Source of the DNA: Halobacteriovoraceae bacterium
GTDB taxonomy: Bacteria > Bdellovibrionota > Bacteriovoracia > Bacteriovoracales > Bacteriovoracaceae
Direction of reading: 5' to 3'
NCBI GenBank assembly: GCA_002707495.1
Contig: PAMZ01000018.1
Coordinates: forward strand, 328,307-392,306
Length of the DNA: 64,000 nucleotides
Shown here: positions 10,171 to 20,700 of the stretch, piece by piece
How positions within the stretch are numbered: the stretch's first letter is position 1
Layout: the number at the start of each line of letters is the position of its first letter
Program-made: the position numbers and the translations under genes
The notes under the pieces: generated by a model
The model's input: the letters and a program-made list of their open reading frames with translations, nothing else
What the model was told of the DNA's origin: nothing
Database searches by the model: none

Positions 10171-12624
10171 ATGAGTGAAGATAATAATAATTCAGAACAT
10201 AACCATGGGAAAATTAATAGTCTCCTGATTCAAGATGAAATGAGAGAATGTTTTCTCGATTACGCTATGTCAGTAATTGTGAGTCGAGCACTTCCTGATG
10301 TTCGTGATGGCCTTAAACCAGTACACAGACGCGTTTTATACGCTATGCATATGCTTAATAATTACCACAATAAGCCTTATTTAAAATCTGCTAGGGTTGT
10401 TGGTGATGTTATCGGTAAATATCACCCACATGGTGACTCAGCGGTTTATCAAGCTATCGTTCGTCTTGCTCAAGATTTTTCCATGCGCTACCAAGTAGTA
10501 GACGGACAAGGTAATTTTGGTTCAATTGACGGTGATAATGCCGCAGCTATGAGATATACAGAAGTTAGAATGCGTAAAATCGCAGAAGAGATGTTGAAAG
10601 ACATTGATAAGGATACAATTGATTGGCAACCTAACTATGATGACTCACTTCAAGAGCCAAGAGTTCTTCCAACAAAAATTCCAAATCTTTTAGTTAACGG
10701 ATCAGCTGGAATCGCAGTTGGTATGGCAACTAACATACCTCCTCATAATTTAACTGAGATTATGAATGGATTAAAAACAGTTCTGAGAAATCCAGAAATT
10801 ACAATTGATGAATTAATGAAGACTATTCCTGGTCCTGATTTCCCAACTGCTGGAGAAATACATGGAACAAGTGGAATTAAATCTGCTTATCATACAGGTA
10901 AGGGGATTATTCAAATTCGTGCTAAAGCAGAAATTGAGGTTCATGGAAAACAAGAGCGCGAGCGAATTGTTGTCAATGAAATTCCTTATCAGGTCAACAA
11001 AGCAAAGCTTATAGAAAAAATTGCAAAACTAGCAAGTGATAAAGATATCCCTGGTATTTCAGATATTAGAGATGAATCTAGTAAACTTGGTATTAGAATT
11101 GTTATTGATATCAAAAGAGGCGAGCCTGCAAATATTATTTTAAATAAATTATTTAAAATGACTCAAATGCAGACTTCTTTTGGAATCATTTTTCTTTCCA
11201 TTAATAATGGACAACCAAAGCTTTTAAATCTTAAAGAACAACTACAAGCTTTCGTCGATCATAGAAAAGAAGTCATTATTCGCAGAACCATGTATGAGCT
11301 AAAAAAAGCTAGAGAGCGTGCTCATATCTTAGAGGGTTTAAAAACAGCGGTTGAGAATATCGATGCAATAGTTGAGATGATCAAAACCTCAGATGGTCCA
11401 CAGCAAGCTAGAACTAGATTAATGAGCAATTACTCCTTGTCTGAAATACAGGCTCAAGCCATTTTAGATATGAGACTCCAACGCCTCACTGGTCTAGAGA
11501 GAGACAAAATTATTGCTGATTATGAAGCTATCTTAAAAGAAATAGCTAGACTTGAAGGTATTTTAGATTCTGAAGATATCGTAAAAGATATGATTGAAGA
11601 GGAATTTGAGCATGTCCTTACTAATTATGGAGATGAAAGAAGAACAGAAATCGTTGCGGATGCCGATGAGATACAAGTTGAAGATCTCATTAAAAACGAA
11701 GAGGTTATTGTTACTGTAACTCACAAGGGATATTTAAAACGAATGCCTACTGACACCTATAAAGCGCAAAAACGTGGAGGAAAAGGTGTTAAAGGCGCAT
11801 CAACTGAAGATGATTTCTTTAACAGTTTATTTACAGCTGAAACACACGATAAACTTATGTTCTTTACCAATAAGGGAATTGTTTATACTTTAAAAGTTTA
11901 TGAAATTCCGGAGGGAAGTCGAACTTCTAAAGGTAGAAATATTGTCAATCTACTTCCAATGAAGTCAGATGAAAGACTAACTGAAATTATTGCTGTTCCT
12001 AAAAATTTCGAAGATAACTATCTTGTTATTGCCACTGAAAAAGGCTTAGTTAAGAAAACAAAGCTAGAAGAATATAAAAATGTTAAGTCTTCAGGAATTC
12101 GAGCTATAAAAGTAAATGAAGATGACAGAGTGCTTGGAGTAAGGGTCACTGATGGTAAAAAAGATATTCTTATTTGTGCAGACTCAGGAAAAGTTATCAG
12201 ATTTGCAGAATCAGACTGTAGACCTATGGGAAGAGTCTCTCAGGGAGTAAAGGGAATTTCGCTTGATGAATCAGAACGTGCTATAGGAATGTGTATTATT
12301 GAAGATGGAATGCAAATTCTGTCTGTAACAGAAAAAGGCTATGGTAAGCGCTCAGATGCCTCAGAGTATAGAAAACAGTCTCGAGGTGGAAAAGGTATTA
12401 TCGCTATGAAGTTGACTTCAAAAACTGGTAGCCTTTCTCAAATGAAGCCTGTCGAAGAGCAAGATGATCTTATGATTATAACAAACAAAGGACAGGTCAT
12501 AAGAACCAAAATCTCAGGTATATCTCTATTAGGAAGAAATACTCAAGGGGTTCGATTAATTAATCTCAAAGATGGTGAATCAGTAGTTGCTGTTGAAAAA
12601 ATTGCTGACTCTGATGAAGATTAA
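10171..12624 (+). CDS. gyrA: DNA gyrase subunit A
   Basis: Cleavage and DNA-wrapping subunit of gyrase. The 817-aa product carries the catalytic tyrosine in [10 protein letters not shown] (about residue 130), a long coiled-coil segment at about 370-500, and a C-terminal beta-pinwheel with the GyrA box QKRGGKG near residue 535. It lies 15 nt after gyrB, so the two subunits are co-transcribed. Its last codons overlap the start of the next gene. Confidence 0.98.
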   Translation: MSEDNNNSEHNHGKINSLLIQDEMRECFLDYAMSVIVSRALPDVRDGLKPVHRRVLYAMHMLNNYHNKPYLKSARVVGDVIGKYHPHGDSAVYQAIVRLAQDFSMRYQVVDGQGNFGSIDGDNAAAMRYTEVRMRKIAEEMLKDIDKDTIDWQPNYDDSLQEPRVLPTKIPNLLVNGSAGIAVGMATNIPPHNLTEIMNGLKTVLRNPEITIDELMKTIPGPDFPTAGEIHGTSGIKSAYHTGKGIIQIRAKAEIEVHGKQERERIVVNEIPYQVNKAKLIEKIAKLASDKDIPGISDIRDESSKLGIRIVIDIKRGEPANIILNKLFKMTQMQTSFGIIFLSINNGQPKLLNLKEQLQAFVDHRKEVIIRRTMYELKKARERAHILEGLKTAVENIDAIVEMIKTSDGPQQARTRLMSNYSLSEIQAQAILDMRLQRLTGLERDKIIADYEAILKEIARLEGILDSEDIVKDMIEEEFEHVLTNYGDERRTEIVADADEIQVEDLIKNEEVIVTVTHKGYLKRMPTDTYKAQKRGGKGVKGASTEDDFFNSLFTAETHDKLMFFTNKGIVYTLKVYEIPEGSRTSKGRNIVNLLPMKSDERLTEIIAVPKNFEDNYLVIATEKGLVKKTKLEEYKNVKSSGIRAIKVNEDDRVLGVRVTDGKKDILICADSGKVIRFAESDCRPMGRVSQGVKGISLDESERAIGMCIIEDGMQILSVTEKGYGKRSDASEYRKQSRGGKGIIAMKLTSKTGSLSQMKPVEEQDDLMIITNKGQVIRTKISGISLLGRNTQGVRLINLKDGESVVAVEKIADSDED

Positions 12625-13405
12625 AATAGCTTTTTTATATTGCATTCTCTTCATCCTTTCAGGATGTGGAGGGTGCAGTTCAAATTTGTATCGAGATATT
12701 TTAAAGGCTGAAGAATTACTAACTAAACAAAAGTTTGAAGAAGCTGTTGTTGTCTATAATGGTGTTTTAAAAAAGAAGCCTTCAAAACAAATTCAGATAA
12801 AGATAAATTTTCAGCTCGGTGAAATTTATTCCATTTACCTCAATAATTACGAATTAAGCTTAGAGTATTTTAATAAAATAATTGAGGAGTCTAATGAGCC
12901 AGCATGGCAAGTCTTAGCTTTGGAAAAAGTCAGTAATATATATTTTGAAGGTATAGCGGATTATGAAAGGGCAAAAACTTATTATTCTAAGCTAATTCAA
13001 TTTTCTCCAGTTTTAAAAAATCAAAATTTTTATAAGTATCGATTTGCCCAAAGTCAGTTAAACCTCGGCCAATATAAAGACTCGATAAGCTCTTTTGACG
13101 AACTTATAGAGGATACAAATTCCGAATATAAAATCCAGTCGTATTATCACAAAGGGTTGGCATATTTTTATTTACACGACTGGAATCAAGCTATTGAAAG
13201 CTGGTACGACTATTTGAAGTATGAGCAGAGAAGAGATCGAATTACCAAGACAAAATTTCTGATCGCCAACTCTTATGAAAGTGCTGAAAAACTAAAGGAA
13301 GCCTATAATATTTATTATTCCATCTTGGGGGAGTATCCCAATCCAGATGTGGTTAAAAATCGACTAAACTCTCTATATGAAAGAAGAATTAGTAGGAAGC
13401 GGTGA
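12614..13405 (+). CDS. TPR lipoprotein, function unknown
   Basis: A 263-aa predicted lipoprotein. The start at 12614 overlaps the gyrA stop region by 11 nt and gives a signal peptide ending in the lipobox LSGC (residues 14-17). The rest is a series of TPR-like helical pairs (for example YKDSISSFDELIEDTNSEYKIQSYY), recalling BamD/YbgF-type envelope proteins, but I see no decisive match to BamD. It is probably anchored in the outer or inner membrane facing the periplasm. It overlaps the next gene by 4 nt (GTGA) and appears to be part of a gyrA-to-atpE transcription unit. Confidence 0.75.
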   Translation: MKIKIAFLYCILFILSGCGGCSSNLYRDILKAEELLTKQKFEEAVVVYNGVLKKKPSKQIQIKINFQLGEIYSIYLNNYELSLEYFNKIIEESNEPAWQVLALEKVSNIYFEGIADYERAKTYYSKLIQFSPVLKNQNFYKYRFAQSQLNLGQYKDSISSFDELIEDTNSEYKIQSYYHKGLAYFYLHDWNQAIESWYDYLKYEQRRDRITKTKFLIANSYESAEKLKEAYNIYYSILGEYPNPDVVKNRLNSLYERRISRKR

Positions 13406-13599
13406 GTCAGTCAAAGCCCGGAATTCTTAAAGTGCTTGGGGTAGCTGTTTCCCTTCCTACTGCTATATTAGGGGCTTATTTTTTCCAAAAAATGCTAGTT
13501 CAAAAGGGTTGGATAGAAAATTGGGTGGGAACAGCTTTAATCGTAGTTGTAGTCGCTTATGTTTTGTATCTTATGATTAAATATGCGCTTAAACAGTAA
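13402..13599 (+). CDS. small two-helix membrane protein, AtpZ-like
   Basis: A 65-aa protein with two predicted membrane helices (about residues 12-30 and 40-60), started by a GTG that overlaps the preceding TGA. Its size, topology and place just before an AtpI-like gene and atpB match the small AtpZ/AtpI assembly-factor type of gene found at the head of many ATP synthase operons. The assignment rests on context and topology, not on a sequence motif. Confidence 0.55.
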   Translation: MSQSKPGILKVLGVAVSLPTAILGAYFFQKMLVQKGWIENWVGTALIVVVVAYVLYLMIKYALKQ

Positions 13600-13930
13600 T
13601 AAGGTAGTTCTAGTGGCTGTTTATTTTGCGGCGCTATTAGGAAACGCGATCTATTTGAATGCGTTTTATACATCTAATTTATTCGTCATAGCTGTCTTTA
13701 TACTATCGATTCTTTTCAACCAAGTGACCTTGCTCTATATCACCTACAAGATAAACCAGAACGATCTTAATTATGCAGTTGCGTCAGTGGGCATATTATT
13801 TAAACTTTTTATTTTATTGGCAGGATTCTTTATTGCTATGGGTCACTCTGATAAATCAACGCTTTTTCTGGTTGGATCCTATATATTTCAATTGATTATT
13901 CTCGTTTTAAGTATTACAAGAATAACTTAA
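13583..13930 (+). CDS. AtpI-like membrane protein of ATP synthase operon
   Basis: A 115-aa protein with four predicted membrane helices and few polar residues, overlapping the previous gene by 17 nt and lying 19 nt before atpB. AtpI-type proteins of this size and topology help assemble the c-ring. The sequence itself is too diverged for a firm call. Confidence 0.5.
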   Translation: MRLNSNKVVLVAVYFAALLGNAIYLNAFYTSNLFVIAVFILSILFNQVTLLYITYKINQNDLNYAVASVGILFKLFILLAGFFIAMGHSDKSTLFLVGSYIFQLIILVLSITRIT

Positions 13931-13949
13931 AAAATTAAGGATTTAGCGC

Positions 13950-14720
13950 ATGAAAATTGCTTTATTTGGACTCCTGTCTTTTGTTTCTCTAAATGCTTTT
14001 GCATCTGGTGGATTTAGCTGGGTTGATAATTTTATTCATAAATTTCATCTTCATCTGCCAAACCATACAGTAACCCTAATTTTGGGTGGGATATTGTTTT
14101 TACTTGGTGGTTTAGTTTATAGGCTTAGAACTAAATCTGTTGAAGAAAGCATTGTTCCTGATAAAGGAATAAGTTTTAGAAATATCATTGAAGCTATCGC
14201 GGAAGGTTTTTACGGTCTTGCTAAAGAAACCATGGGCGAAAAAGATGCTAAGAAATACTACCCGTTAGTCATTTTTTATTTCATGTTTATTTTTCTAAAT
14301 AACCTCCTTGGACTAGTCCCTGGTTTTGCACCTGCAACTGAAAACTTTAATACTGGTTTTGCTCTCGGTGTAATTGTCTTTATTTTCTATAATTACCAAG
14401 GTGTTCGTGTTCAAGGGTTGTGGGGACATATCAAACACTTCATGGGGCCAGTTGTTTTTATGGCGCCAGTTATTTTTGTTATTGAAATTATCTCTCATGC
14501 TATGAGACCTCTCACACTTGGTCTTCGTATTAAAGGGAATATGATGGGAGATCATATTGTTCTTGGAATTTTTACAGAGTTGGTACCCTATATTGTACCT
14601 ATCCCATTCTATGTTCTAGGTATCTTTGTTTGTTTTATGCAAGCTTTCGTATTTACTCTGTTAACAATGGTTTATATAGCAATGGCGGTTGAAGTTCACG
14701 ATCATGAACACGCTCATTAA
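13950..14720 (+). CDS. atpB: F-type ATP synthase subunit a
   Basis: Membrane stator subunit that forms the ion half-channels beside the c-ring. The 256-aa product has a cleavable-looking N-terminal signal (ending near FASGG), as in some other subunit a proteins, and the essential arginine in the helix TLGLRIKGNMMGDH at about residue 190. The AAGGA ribosome site fits the ATG at 13950. atpE follows after 17 nt; no subunit b or F1 genes are seen in this window. Confidence 0.96.
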   Translation: MKIALFGLLSFVSLNAFASGGFSWVDNFIHKFHLHLPNHTVTLILGGILFLLGGLVYRLRTKSVEESIVPDKGISFRNIIEAIAEGFYGLAKETMGEKDAKKYYPLVIFYFMFIFLNNLLGLVPGFAPATENFNTGFALGVIVFIFYNYQGVRVQGLWGHIKHFMGPVVFMAPVIFVIEIISHAMRPLTLGLRIKGNMMGDHIVLGIFTELVPYIVPIPFYVLGIFVCFMQAFVFTLLTMVYIAMAVEVHDHEHAH

Positions 14721-14737
14721 ATAATAAGGAGAAAACA

Positions 14738-15037
14738 ATGGATTTAATTAACACATTAGCATCAAACAGTGGATTGATTATGCTAGCAGCTGGGATCGCA
14801 ATCGGTGTCGCAGCTCTTGGTGGAACAATGGGACAAGGTAAAGCAGCTTCTGCAGCTCTTGAAGGGATCGCAAGAAACCCTGAAGCTCAAGGGAAAATCT
14901 TGATTCCTTTAGTTATCGCAATGGCACTTATCGAGTCACTTGTTATTCTTGCTTTCGTTATCGCTAACACAATTGCTGGTGAATACGGAACAATGGTAAA
15001 AGCTGCACTTAAAGTTGGTGGAGTTGAGCTAGAGTAA
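14738..15037 (+). CDS. atpE: F-type ATP synthase subunit c
   Basis: Proteolipid of the rotating ring, 99 aa, two helices joined by the conserved polar loop ARNPEA. The ion-binding carboxylate is the Glu in the second helix (MALIESLVI). The Glu is followed by Ser, and helix 1 carries Gln in GQG, two of the features of sodium-binding rings, but the usual Thr and Tyr that complete the sodium site are Leu here. It has a strong AAGGAG ribosome site and ends just before a terminator. Confidence 0.96.
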   Translation: MDLINTLASNSGLIMLAAGIAIGVAALGGTMGQGKAASAALEGIARNPEAQGKILIPLVIAMALIESLVILAFVIANTIAGEYGTMVKAALKVGGVELE

Positions 15038-15066
15038 TTTAAAATAAATTATTAGTTATAGCTAAG

Positions 15067-15092
15067 ACCCTCTCGAAAGAGAGGGTTTTTTT
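15067..15092. terminator. bidirectional-looking terminator between atpE and pdxA
   Basis: A perfect 8-bp stem ACCCTCTC/GAGAGGGT with a GAAA tetraloop and a T-run of seven ends the atpE transcript. On the other strand the hairpin lies just beyond the pdxA stop codon (15091-15093) and may serve both convergent genes, although the minus-strand T-run is weak. Confidence 0.88.
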
Positions 15093-15978
15093 ATTCCCAG
15101 TTTTCAACTTCAGAGAGCAAGAACTCCATACCAGCAGTCTTGGCCGCATCTTTTCCAAACAGATTAAAGGCAGTGCCGTGATCTACACTTACACGTCTTA
15201 CTGGTAAGTTAGCGGTGAAGTTTATTCCAATTAAACCATAGAGGGCTTTAAAAACTCCAAGTCCTTGGTCGTGGGAGGGGTAGATGAGAAGCTGATTTAT
15301 ATTCTCACGACTAAAATGCATAGTATCTCCGCTATAAACATTTGCTTCCATATTTAGTTTTTTAGAAAGATCAAAAATTAATTGATCCTGAGTTGAGATA
15401 ACACCTTCTTCTCCTGCATGTGGATTAATACCTGCTATTAAAACTTGGTTGATTTTCCGGTCTTTTGGAAACCCGCTTATACAGGATTTAATTTTTTGAA
15501 TGAGATCTTGCTCTTTGAGCGACTTGTATACTTGATCGAGGGGAATATGATCAGTAAGAAGCAGGAAATTGCTATCCGGTGACAAAAAACACATACCCGC
15601 ATCTAGGTCATAATAGTCTCCAAGGAAATCTGTATGACCTTTAAACTTTTTATTTTCAAATTTAAATTGATCCTTACTTGATGGAAGAGTGTGGAGGATA
15701 TCACCTTCACTGCTATCTTTAATCGCTGCTAAAAGGCATGCCATTGTTTGTGGTATATCCCTATTTTCACAAAATTTTAAAGATAAATTTTTATGGCCGT
15801 CGGAAAGAATTCCACCTGAAAAGCTAAGAGGTAATCTTAGGTTGTCTAAGGTATCAAGAAGGCTTTCTTTAAAGCAATAGAGCCTATGGTTTTTCTCTAA
15901 AAGATCCAGCTTGAAAAAGCTCTTGATAAATACTTCAAGTCCAATACCTTTTTCGTGTCCTTGAGTTGTTAGAATCAT
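15091..15978 (-). CDS. pdxA: 4-hydroxythreonine-4-phosphate dehydrogenase
   Basis: NAD-dependent enzyme of pyridoxal 5'-phosphate biosynthesis. I place the start at the ATG at 15978, which overlaps the preceding stop as ATGA; this gives 295 aa, a little short for the family (about 330). Family motifs are present: TQGHEKGIGLE at the N-terminus, FKGHTDFLG, AGINPHAGEEG, SHDQGL and VDHGTAF, which together supply the metal-binding histidines. It is the last gene of the mfd-ppi-surA-pdxA unit; surA-pdxA adjacency is common. Confidence 0.9.
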   Translation of the reverse strand: MILTTQGHEKGIGLEVFIKSFFKLDLLEKNHRLYCFKESLLDTLDNLRLPLSFSGGILSDGHKNLSLKFCENRDIPQTMACLLAAIKDSSEGDILHTLPSSKDQFKFENKKFKGHTDFLGDYYDLDAGMCFLSPDSNFLLLTDHIPLDQVYKSLKEQDLIQKIKSCISGFPKDRKINQVLIAGINPHAGEEGVISTQDQLIFDLSKKLNMEANVYSGDTMHFSRENINQLLIYPSHDQGLGVFKALYGLIGINFTANLPVRRVSVDHGTAFNLFGKDAAKTAGMEFLLSEVENWE

Positions 15979-16883
15979 ATATTGTTTAAAATATAATAGC
16001 TGAGTCTTTCTCGACTGAACCAATTGGCCGTAATGTTTTTAGATCTCTTTGCAAAAATTTGATTATAAAGAACTCGCTTTGCTTGCAAGAATTCTTGAGA
16101 GTCGGCCAAGTCTTTTTTACTGACATAAAAGATATGAACAATATCGCCTTTAACATAAGTTTTTGAAAATGATTTCTCGTCGGTTTCCCTAAGAATTTCG
16201 CTTAGCTCTTTTGGAAGATCTTCGCCAGCCACACTGCCGAGGTCATTAGTTGAAATATCACGATAGATTTGGGGAATATTTCCCGTCGTTCTATATTTTT
16301 CTAAAATAGACGGTAATCGATCATAATCTGAATTGAGAACTTTTTCTTTGGGTAATGTAAAATCTAAGACTTTATATCTAAATGATAAGGCTTTTTTATT
16401 TTTAGTTTTCTTGTAGTAAAGATTTTTAAGCTCTTGGTCCGTTATAGTTACCAATGGAGCTATAACCCTCCCATTGAAAACGTTGTATTCCATTGCTTCT
16501 CTTAAAATCTCAAAATACTCATTGAACGAAATTCCTTTTGAGTCTAAGAATTTAAGTAGTTCTTTCCTATTAAGCCCTAGTCCTTTCTCTGTTTCGTTTA
16601 TACGAGATTCTACGGCATCATCTGAGATCACATAACCAAGCTCTGAAAGCTTGTCTCTGATTATGAATAGATTTTGTAATAAATTAAGGACCTCTTTTTT
16701 ATTATAATTAGGCTTGTTATAGATAAATGGTGCAATTTCTCTTCTAATATTGACGGTATTTTGCACTCTTTCAATTTCTGAAAGTGTATAGACCTTATCA
16801 TTAATGACGCCTGAAACTTTATCTAAAAGCTTGGCATTTGCTACTCCAGAAAGCAGTAGCATAAGAGCGATGGTCTTGATCAT
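15975..16883 (-). CDS. SurA-like periplasmic chaperone without a clear PPIase domain
   Basis: A 302-aa protein with a signal peptide (residues 1-17, ending ANA) followed by a SurA-type N-terminal domain (LDKVSGVINDKVYTLSEIER). SurA proteins escort outer-membrane proteins through the periplasm. The region at about 170-280, where a parvulin domain should lie, is strongly diverged and lacks the standard active-site pattern, so it probably acts as a chaperone only. It overlaps the flanking genes by 4 nt on both sides. Confidence 0.7.
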   Translation of the reverse strand: MIKTIALMLLLSGVANAKLLDKVSGVINDKVYTLSEIERVQNTVNIRREIAPFIYNKPNYNKKEVLNLLQNLFIIRDKLSELGYVISDDAVESRINETEKGLGLNRKELLKFLDSKGISFNEYFEILREAMEYNVFNGRVIAPLVTITDQELKNLYYKKTKNKKALSFRYKVLDFTLPKEKVLNSDYDRLPSILEKYRTTGNIPQIYRDISTNDLGSVAGEDLPKELSEILRETDEKSFSKTYVKGDIVHIFYVSKKDLADSQEFLQAKRVLYNQIFAKRSKNITANWFSRERLSYYILNNI

Positions 16884-17713
16884 ATTTTCATTGCTTCTTT
16901 ATTGATTTTTATTTTGGCTTTTTCTCTTTGCTCTTCAAAGTATTCCGCTAAAATCTCATCTCTTTTTTGATCATAGACAATTTTTTCGTATAGTTTCTTG
17001 TCTATTTCATCGTACTTTTTAACTCCCGTTACCATAACAACATGATAACCATACTGAGATCTGAATGGCTTTGTTACATAATTTGTAGGTTTGTTGTGAA
17101 TAGCATCAAAGTATTGCTTAGTTAGTCTAGTTCTTGGTTGAAACCCCATGTCTCCGCCTGTGACAGCGCTGGTACTTTGAGAGTACTGAGCAGCAAGCTC
17201 TCTGAATTTATCAGCGTTAGCTTTTTTAACATCGACACCGACCTGCTTGTAAATTTGAGTCGCCTTATCTAGGGCAAGTGCTACGTCTGCGTCAGAAGGA
17301 AGAGTTCGAAGTCTAAAAAGAATTTGAGACGTTCTATATTCAGGGTATTTTTCGTAGTAGTCCTTAATATCATCTTCGGTTACTTTTATTTTTTGAAGTT
17401 TAGGCGTTAATTCTTTAGATATAAACGCATGATAAACAACATCATTCATCTTCTTTACTACTTCAGGTTGCTCATGGATTTTATCTTTCTTAGCGTTTTC
17501 TATCCCAATAAGTCTATCAATCAAATCATTTAGAGAGCTTTCAAGCGTGACCTCTTTAGAGCTTTGAACAAAACTTAAGTTTTGTTGATGGTAAGCAAAT
17601 AAAGTAGATTTTCGGATGGTTTTACCATTTACTTCAGCAACTATTGGGTCGTTCTGAGCGAACCCTGACAATGCAAAGCTTATAGAAAAAATAACAAACA
17701 AAAAGAATTTCAT
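16880..17713 (-). CDS. parvulin-type peptidyl-prolyl isomerase
   Basis: A 277-aa secreted or periplasmic protein with signal peptide (about 1-20, ending in GFAQ). The parvulin domain is clear at about residues 130-240: YRTSQILFRLR, then QYSQSTSAVTGGDMGF and FRSQYGYHVVMV. I prefer the ATG at 17713, which has an AGGA site, over a GTG two codons upstream. It and the next gene form an enzymatic/non-enzymatic SurA-PpiD-like pair behind mfd. Confidence 0.85.
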   Translation of the reverse strand: MKFFLFVIFSISFALSGFAQNDPIVAEVNGKTIRKSTLFAYHQQNLSFVQSSKEVTLESSLNDLIDRLIGIENAKKDKIHEQPEVVKKMNDVVYHAFISKELTPKLQKIKVTEDDIKDYYEKYPEYRTSQILFRLRTLPSDADVALALDKATQIYKQVGVDVKKANADKFRELAAQYSQSTSAVTGGDMGFQPRTRLTKQYFDAIHNKPTNYVTKPFRSQYGYHVVMVTGVKKYDEIDKKLYEKIVYDQKRDEILAEYFEEQREKAKIKINKEAMKI

Positions 17714-17722
17714 ATACACATC

Positions 17723-20700
17723 CTATTCAAATTGACTTTTTAAATACTTAACGAATTCATAATAGTCGTTAACAGTAATTTTATCCTTAAATAAACAATT
17801 TATCGAGTAATCTGGATTAATTTTATAAATCTTTGGTCTCTGCGTAAAGAAGGAGATAATTTTGTCTCTAAGTTGAGTATCGGCATCTACTAAGGACTGT
17901 GAAAACTTGAGCGTTACAGTTTTAGACTGCACTTTTACTGCTTCAACGCCTAGGTCAATAAGAATAATTTTGGACTTCATTACTAAGACTAGGTTTAGAA
18001 GCTCTTCAGGAAGTTTTCCATATTGATCTATTAAAGATTCAACGTGCCGCTCCAAGTCTTCCGATTCGGTAGAGCTGGCCAAAAGCTTATAAAATTTAAG
18101 TCGTGTGGAGCTATTAGATATATATGACTCTGGTATGTAGGCTTCAAAATTGGTTTGAACATCAACATATTTAATAAGTTTACTAGGAGTTCCCTTTATA
18201 TCCTGGATGGCATCGTTTAAAAGTTCCATGTAAAGCTCAAGACCAATATTATTGATGTGCCCTGATTGCTCAGGACCAAGAATATCTCCTGCCCCCCTTA
18301 TTTCTAAATCACTAGATGAAATTGAAAATCCAGATCCTAAATCCGCAAAATTTTGTAAAGCCTTAAGCCTCTTTCGCGAAACTTCAGAGAGTTTTTTAAA
18401 TTTAGGAATAACAAAATATGCATAAGCTTTTCGATTGGACCGCCCGATTCTACCTCGAAGTTGATGGAGCTGACTTAGTCCAAAAGTATCGGCTCTATCT
18501 ATAATCATAGTATTTGCGTTTGGAATATCTATACCGGACTCTATAATTGTTGTGGAGACTAGAATATCAAAATCGTGTTTATAAAAGGCTGCAATTCTCT
18601 TTTCAAGTTCTCTTTCGGGCAATTGTCCATGGGCGTAAACAATTCGAGCTTTTGGCGCGAGCTCTCGAATCTTGCCCGTAAATATTTCGATATCAGAAAC
18701 CTTATTGTGAACTATATAGACTTGTCCATTTCGTGCAAGCTCCTTTTGTATGGCAGTTCTTAAGGTGTTCTGATCTTCTTTAATGACATAAGTCCTTATA
18801 GATTGCCTTCTGGGCGGAGGAGTTTTTATCAGTGACAACTGCTTTAAGCCTAAAAAAGATAGCTGTAATGTTCTAGGAATTGGTGTTGCAGTCATGGTTA
18901 AAGTATCAACATTTTCTTTTATCAGTTTAAGCTTTTCTTTATGTCCGACCCCAAACCTCTGCTCTTCATCAATGACTAAAAGTCCAAGATCTTTATATTT
19001 GAATTTATCACTCAATATCTTGTGAGTACCAATGAGAATATCTACTTTCCCATCAATTAATTTTTCTTGAATGGCTTTCGTTTCTTTTGGTGAACGCAAT
19101 CTTGAAACTGATTCGATTTCTACAGCAAAGTTTTTAAAACGCTGTTTAAATGAGTTGTAATGTTGATAGGCTAAAATAGTTGTCGGAACCAACATGGCAA
19201 CTTGCTTACCATCTAAAACGGCCTTATAGGCAGCTCGCATAGCTACCTCTGTTTTTCCAAACCCAACATCACCGCAAACGAGTCGATCCATTGGCTTTTC
19301 ACTTGTCATATCGTCTATAACAGAATGAATTGCGTTTTCCTGATCTGGAGTTTCTGAAAACGGAAAAGAGAGGGAAAAATCATTAAAATCTTGATCAGGA
19401 GGACTAAAGGCATAGCCACGTTTTAACTCTCTCCTTGCTTGAAGCTCTATCAGAGAGAAAGCTAATTTTTTTACGGCATCTCTAGCTTTTGCCTTAGCTT
19501 GTTCAAATTTATTTTTCTTTAAGTCGGCTACAGTAGCCTTTGTATCAGCAGTAGCGTATTTCTGAACAAGATCTAATTTGTAAACCGGAACATAGACTTT
19601 GTCTGAGTCTTTGTACTCTATAACGAGATAGTCTGATGTACTGCCCCCAAGAGTTAAAGTTTCAACACCTAAGTATTTTCCTACTCCATGAAGTTTGTGA
19701 ATGACATAATCATCTTTGTTAAGAGTAGACAGCTGTTCGGCAAAAAGGTCATAATCTTGTTTTATCGTTTTTTTCTTCTGCACCCGACTAGTTTTTCTAT
19801 TAGTGAAGAACTCGTTGTCAGATAAGAAAATTATCTTTTCATTTTCATAGATATAACTTTGAGAAATAGAATAGGGTAGAGTCGCTAGGTGTTGTATGTT
19901 TTCATTGGTAAAAAACTTAAAGTAATCATATATTTCTTTTTTCTTGGAATCGTTTTCACTAATTAAGAGAATAGAATAGCCCTTAGAGGAATATTCACTA
20001 ATTTTTAATACAACATTTTTTACTTTTTCTTTTAAGTCTCCTCCAAGAACAGAGTCCGATGCTAGAAGTTTAATATTTAATGGGACCTGTGGAATATCTT
20101 CTTCCTCAAACTCATTGTTGAATTCTGAAATATTAATATAGTTTCTAAGGTCACTTGAAGTGCTGAATATTTGATTCGGTGCTGGAATAAATGCCTCATT
20201 GTAATTTAAATAATCGTCTTGTTGAGAGGTAAGGTCTTCTATATAGAGTTCAAAGTCTTTAACAATATCAGATCTATTAAACAAGAAAGTTCTAAACTCA
20301 CTACACCAATGAAGCAGTGTTGTTGGCTTCTCAAAAAAATAACTCGTATACAATTGGAAATTTTCAAAAGTGTTACCCTCTGAAAGAGAGTCGAAGATTC
20401 TTTTTCTTTGCTCAAGCATTTCTTTTTGACTTAAAGAGGGTCTTGGGAATTTATTTTTGAAATTAAGATTATTTTCTTCAGAAATTATACTTTGCCCTGA
20501 CTTAGAAATTTCCACTTGCTTTAATTCAGAATTTTTTAACGTCATCAATGTATTCGGATCAATTTCATTTATTGTTTCAACAATCGTATCAAAAAAATTT
20601 ATTCTGACTGGTTGACCGTTAATAGGATGAAGATCGAAAATTTCTCCTTTGATAGCAAATGTTCCAGGTTCATCTACACTGAAAGCTCTTCTATATCCAA

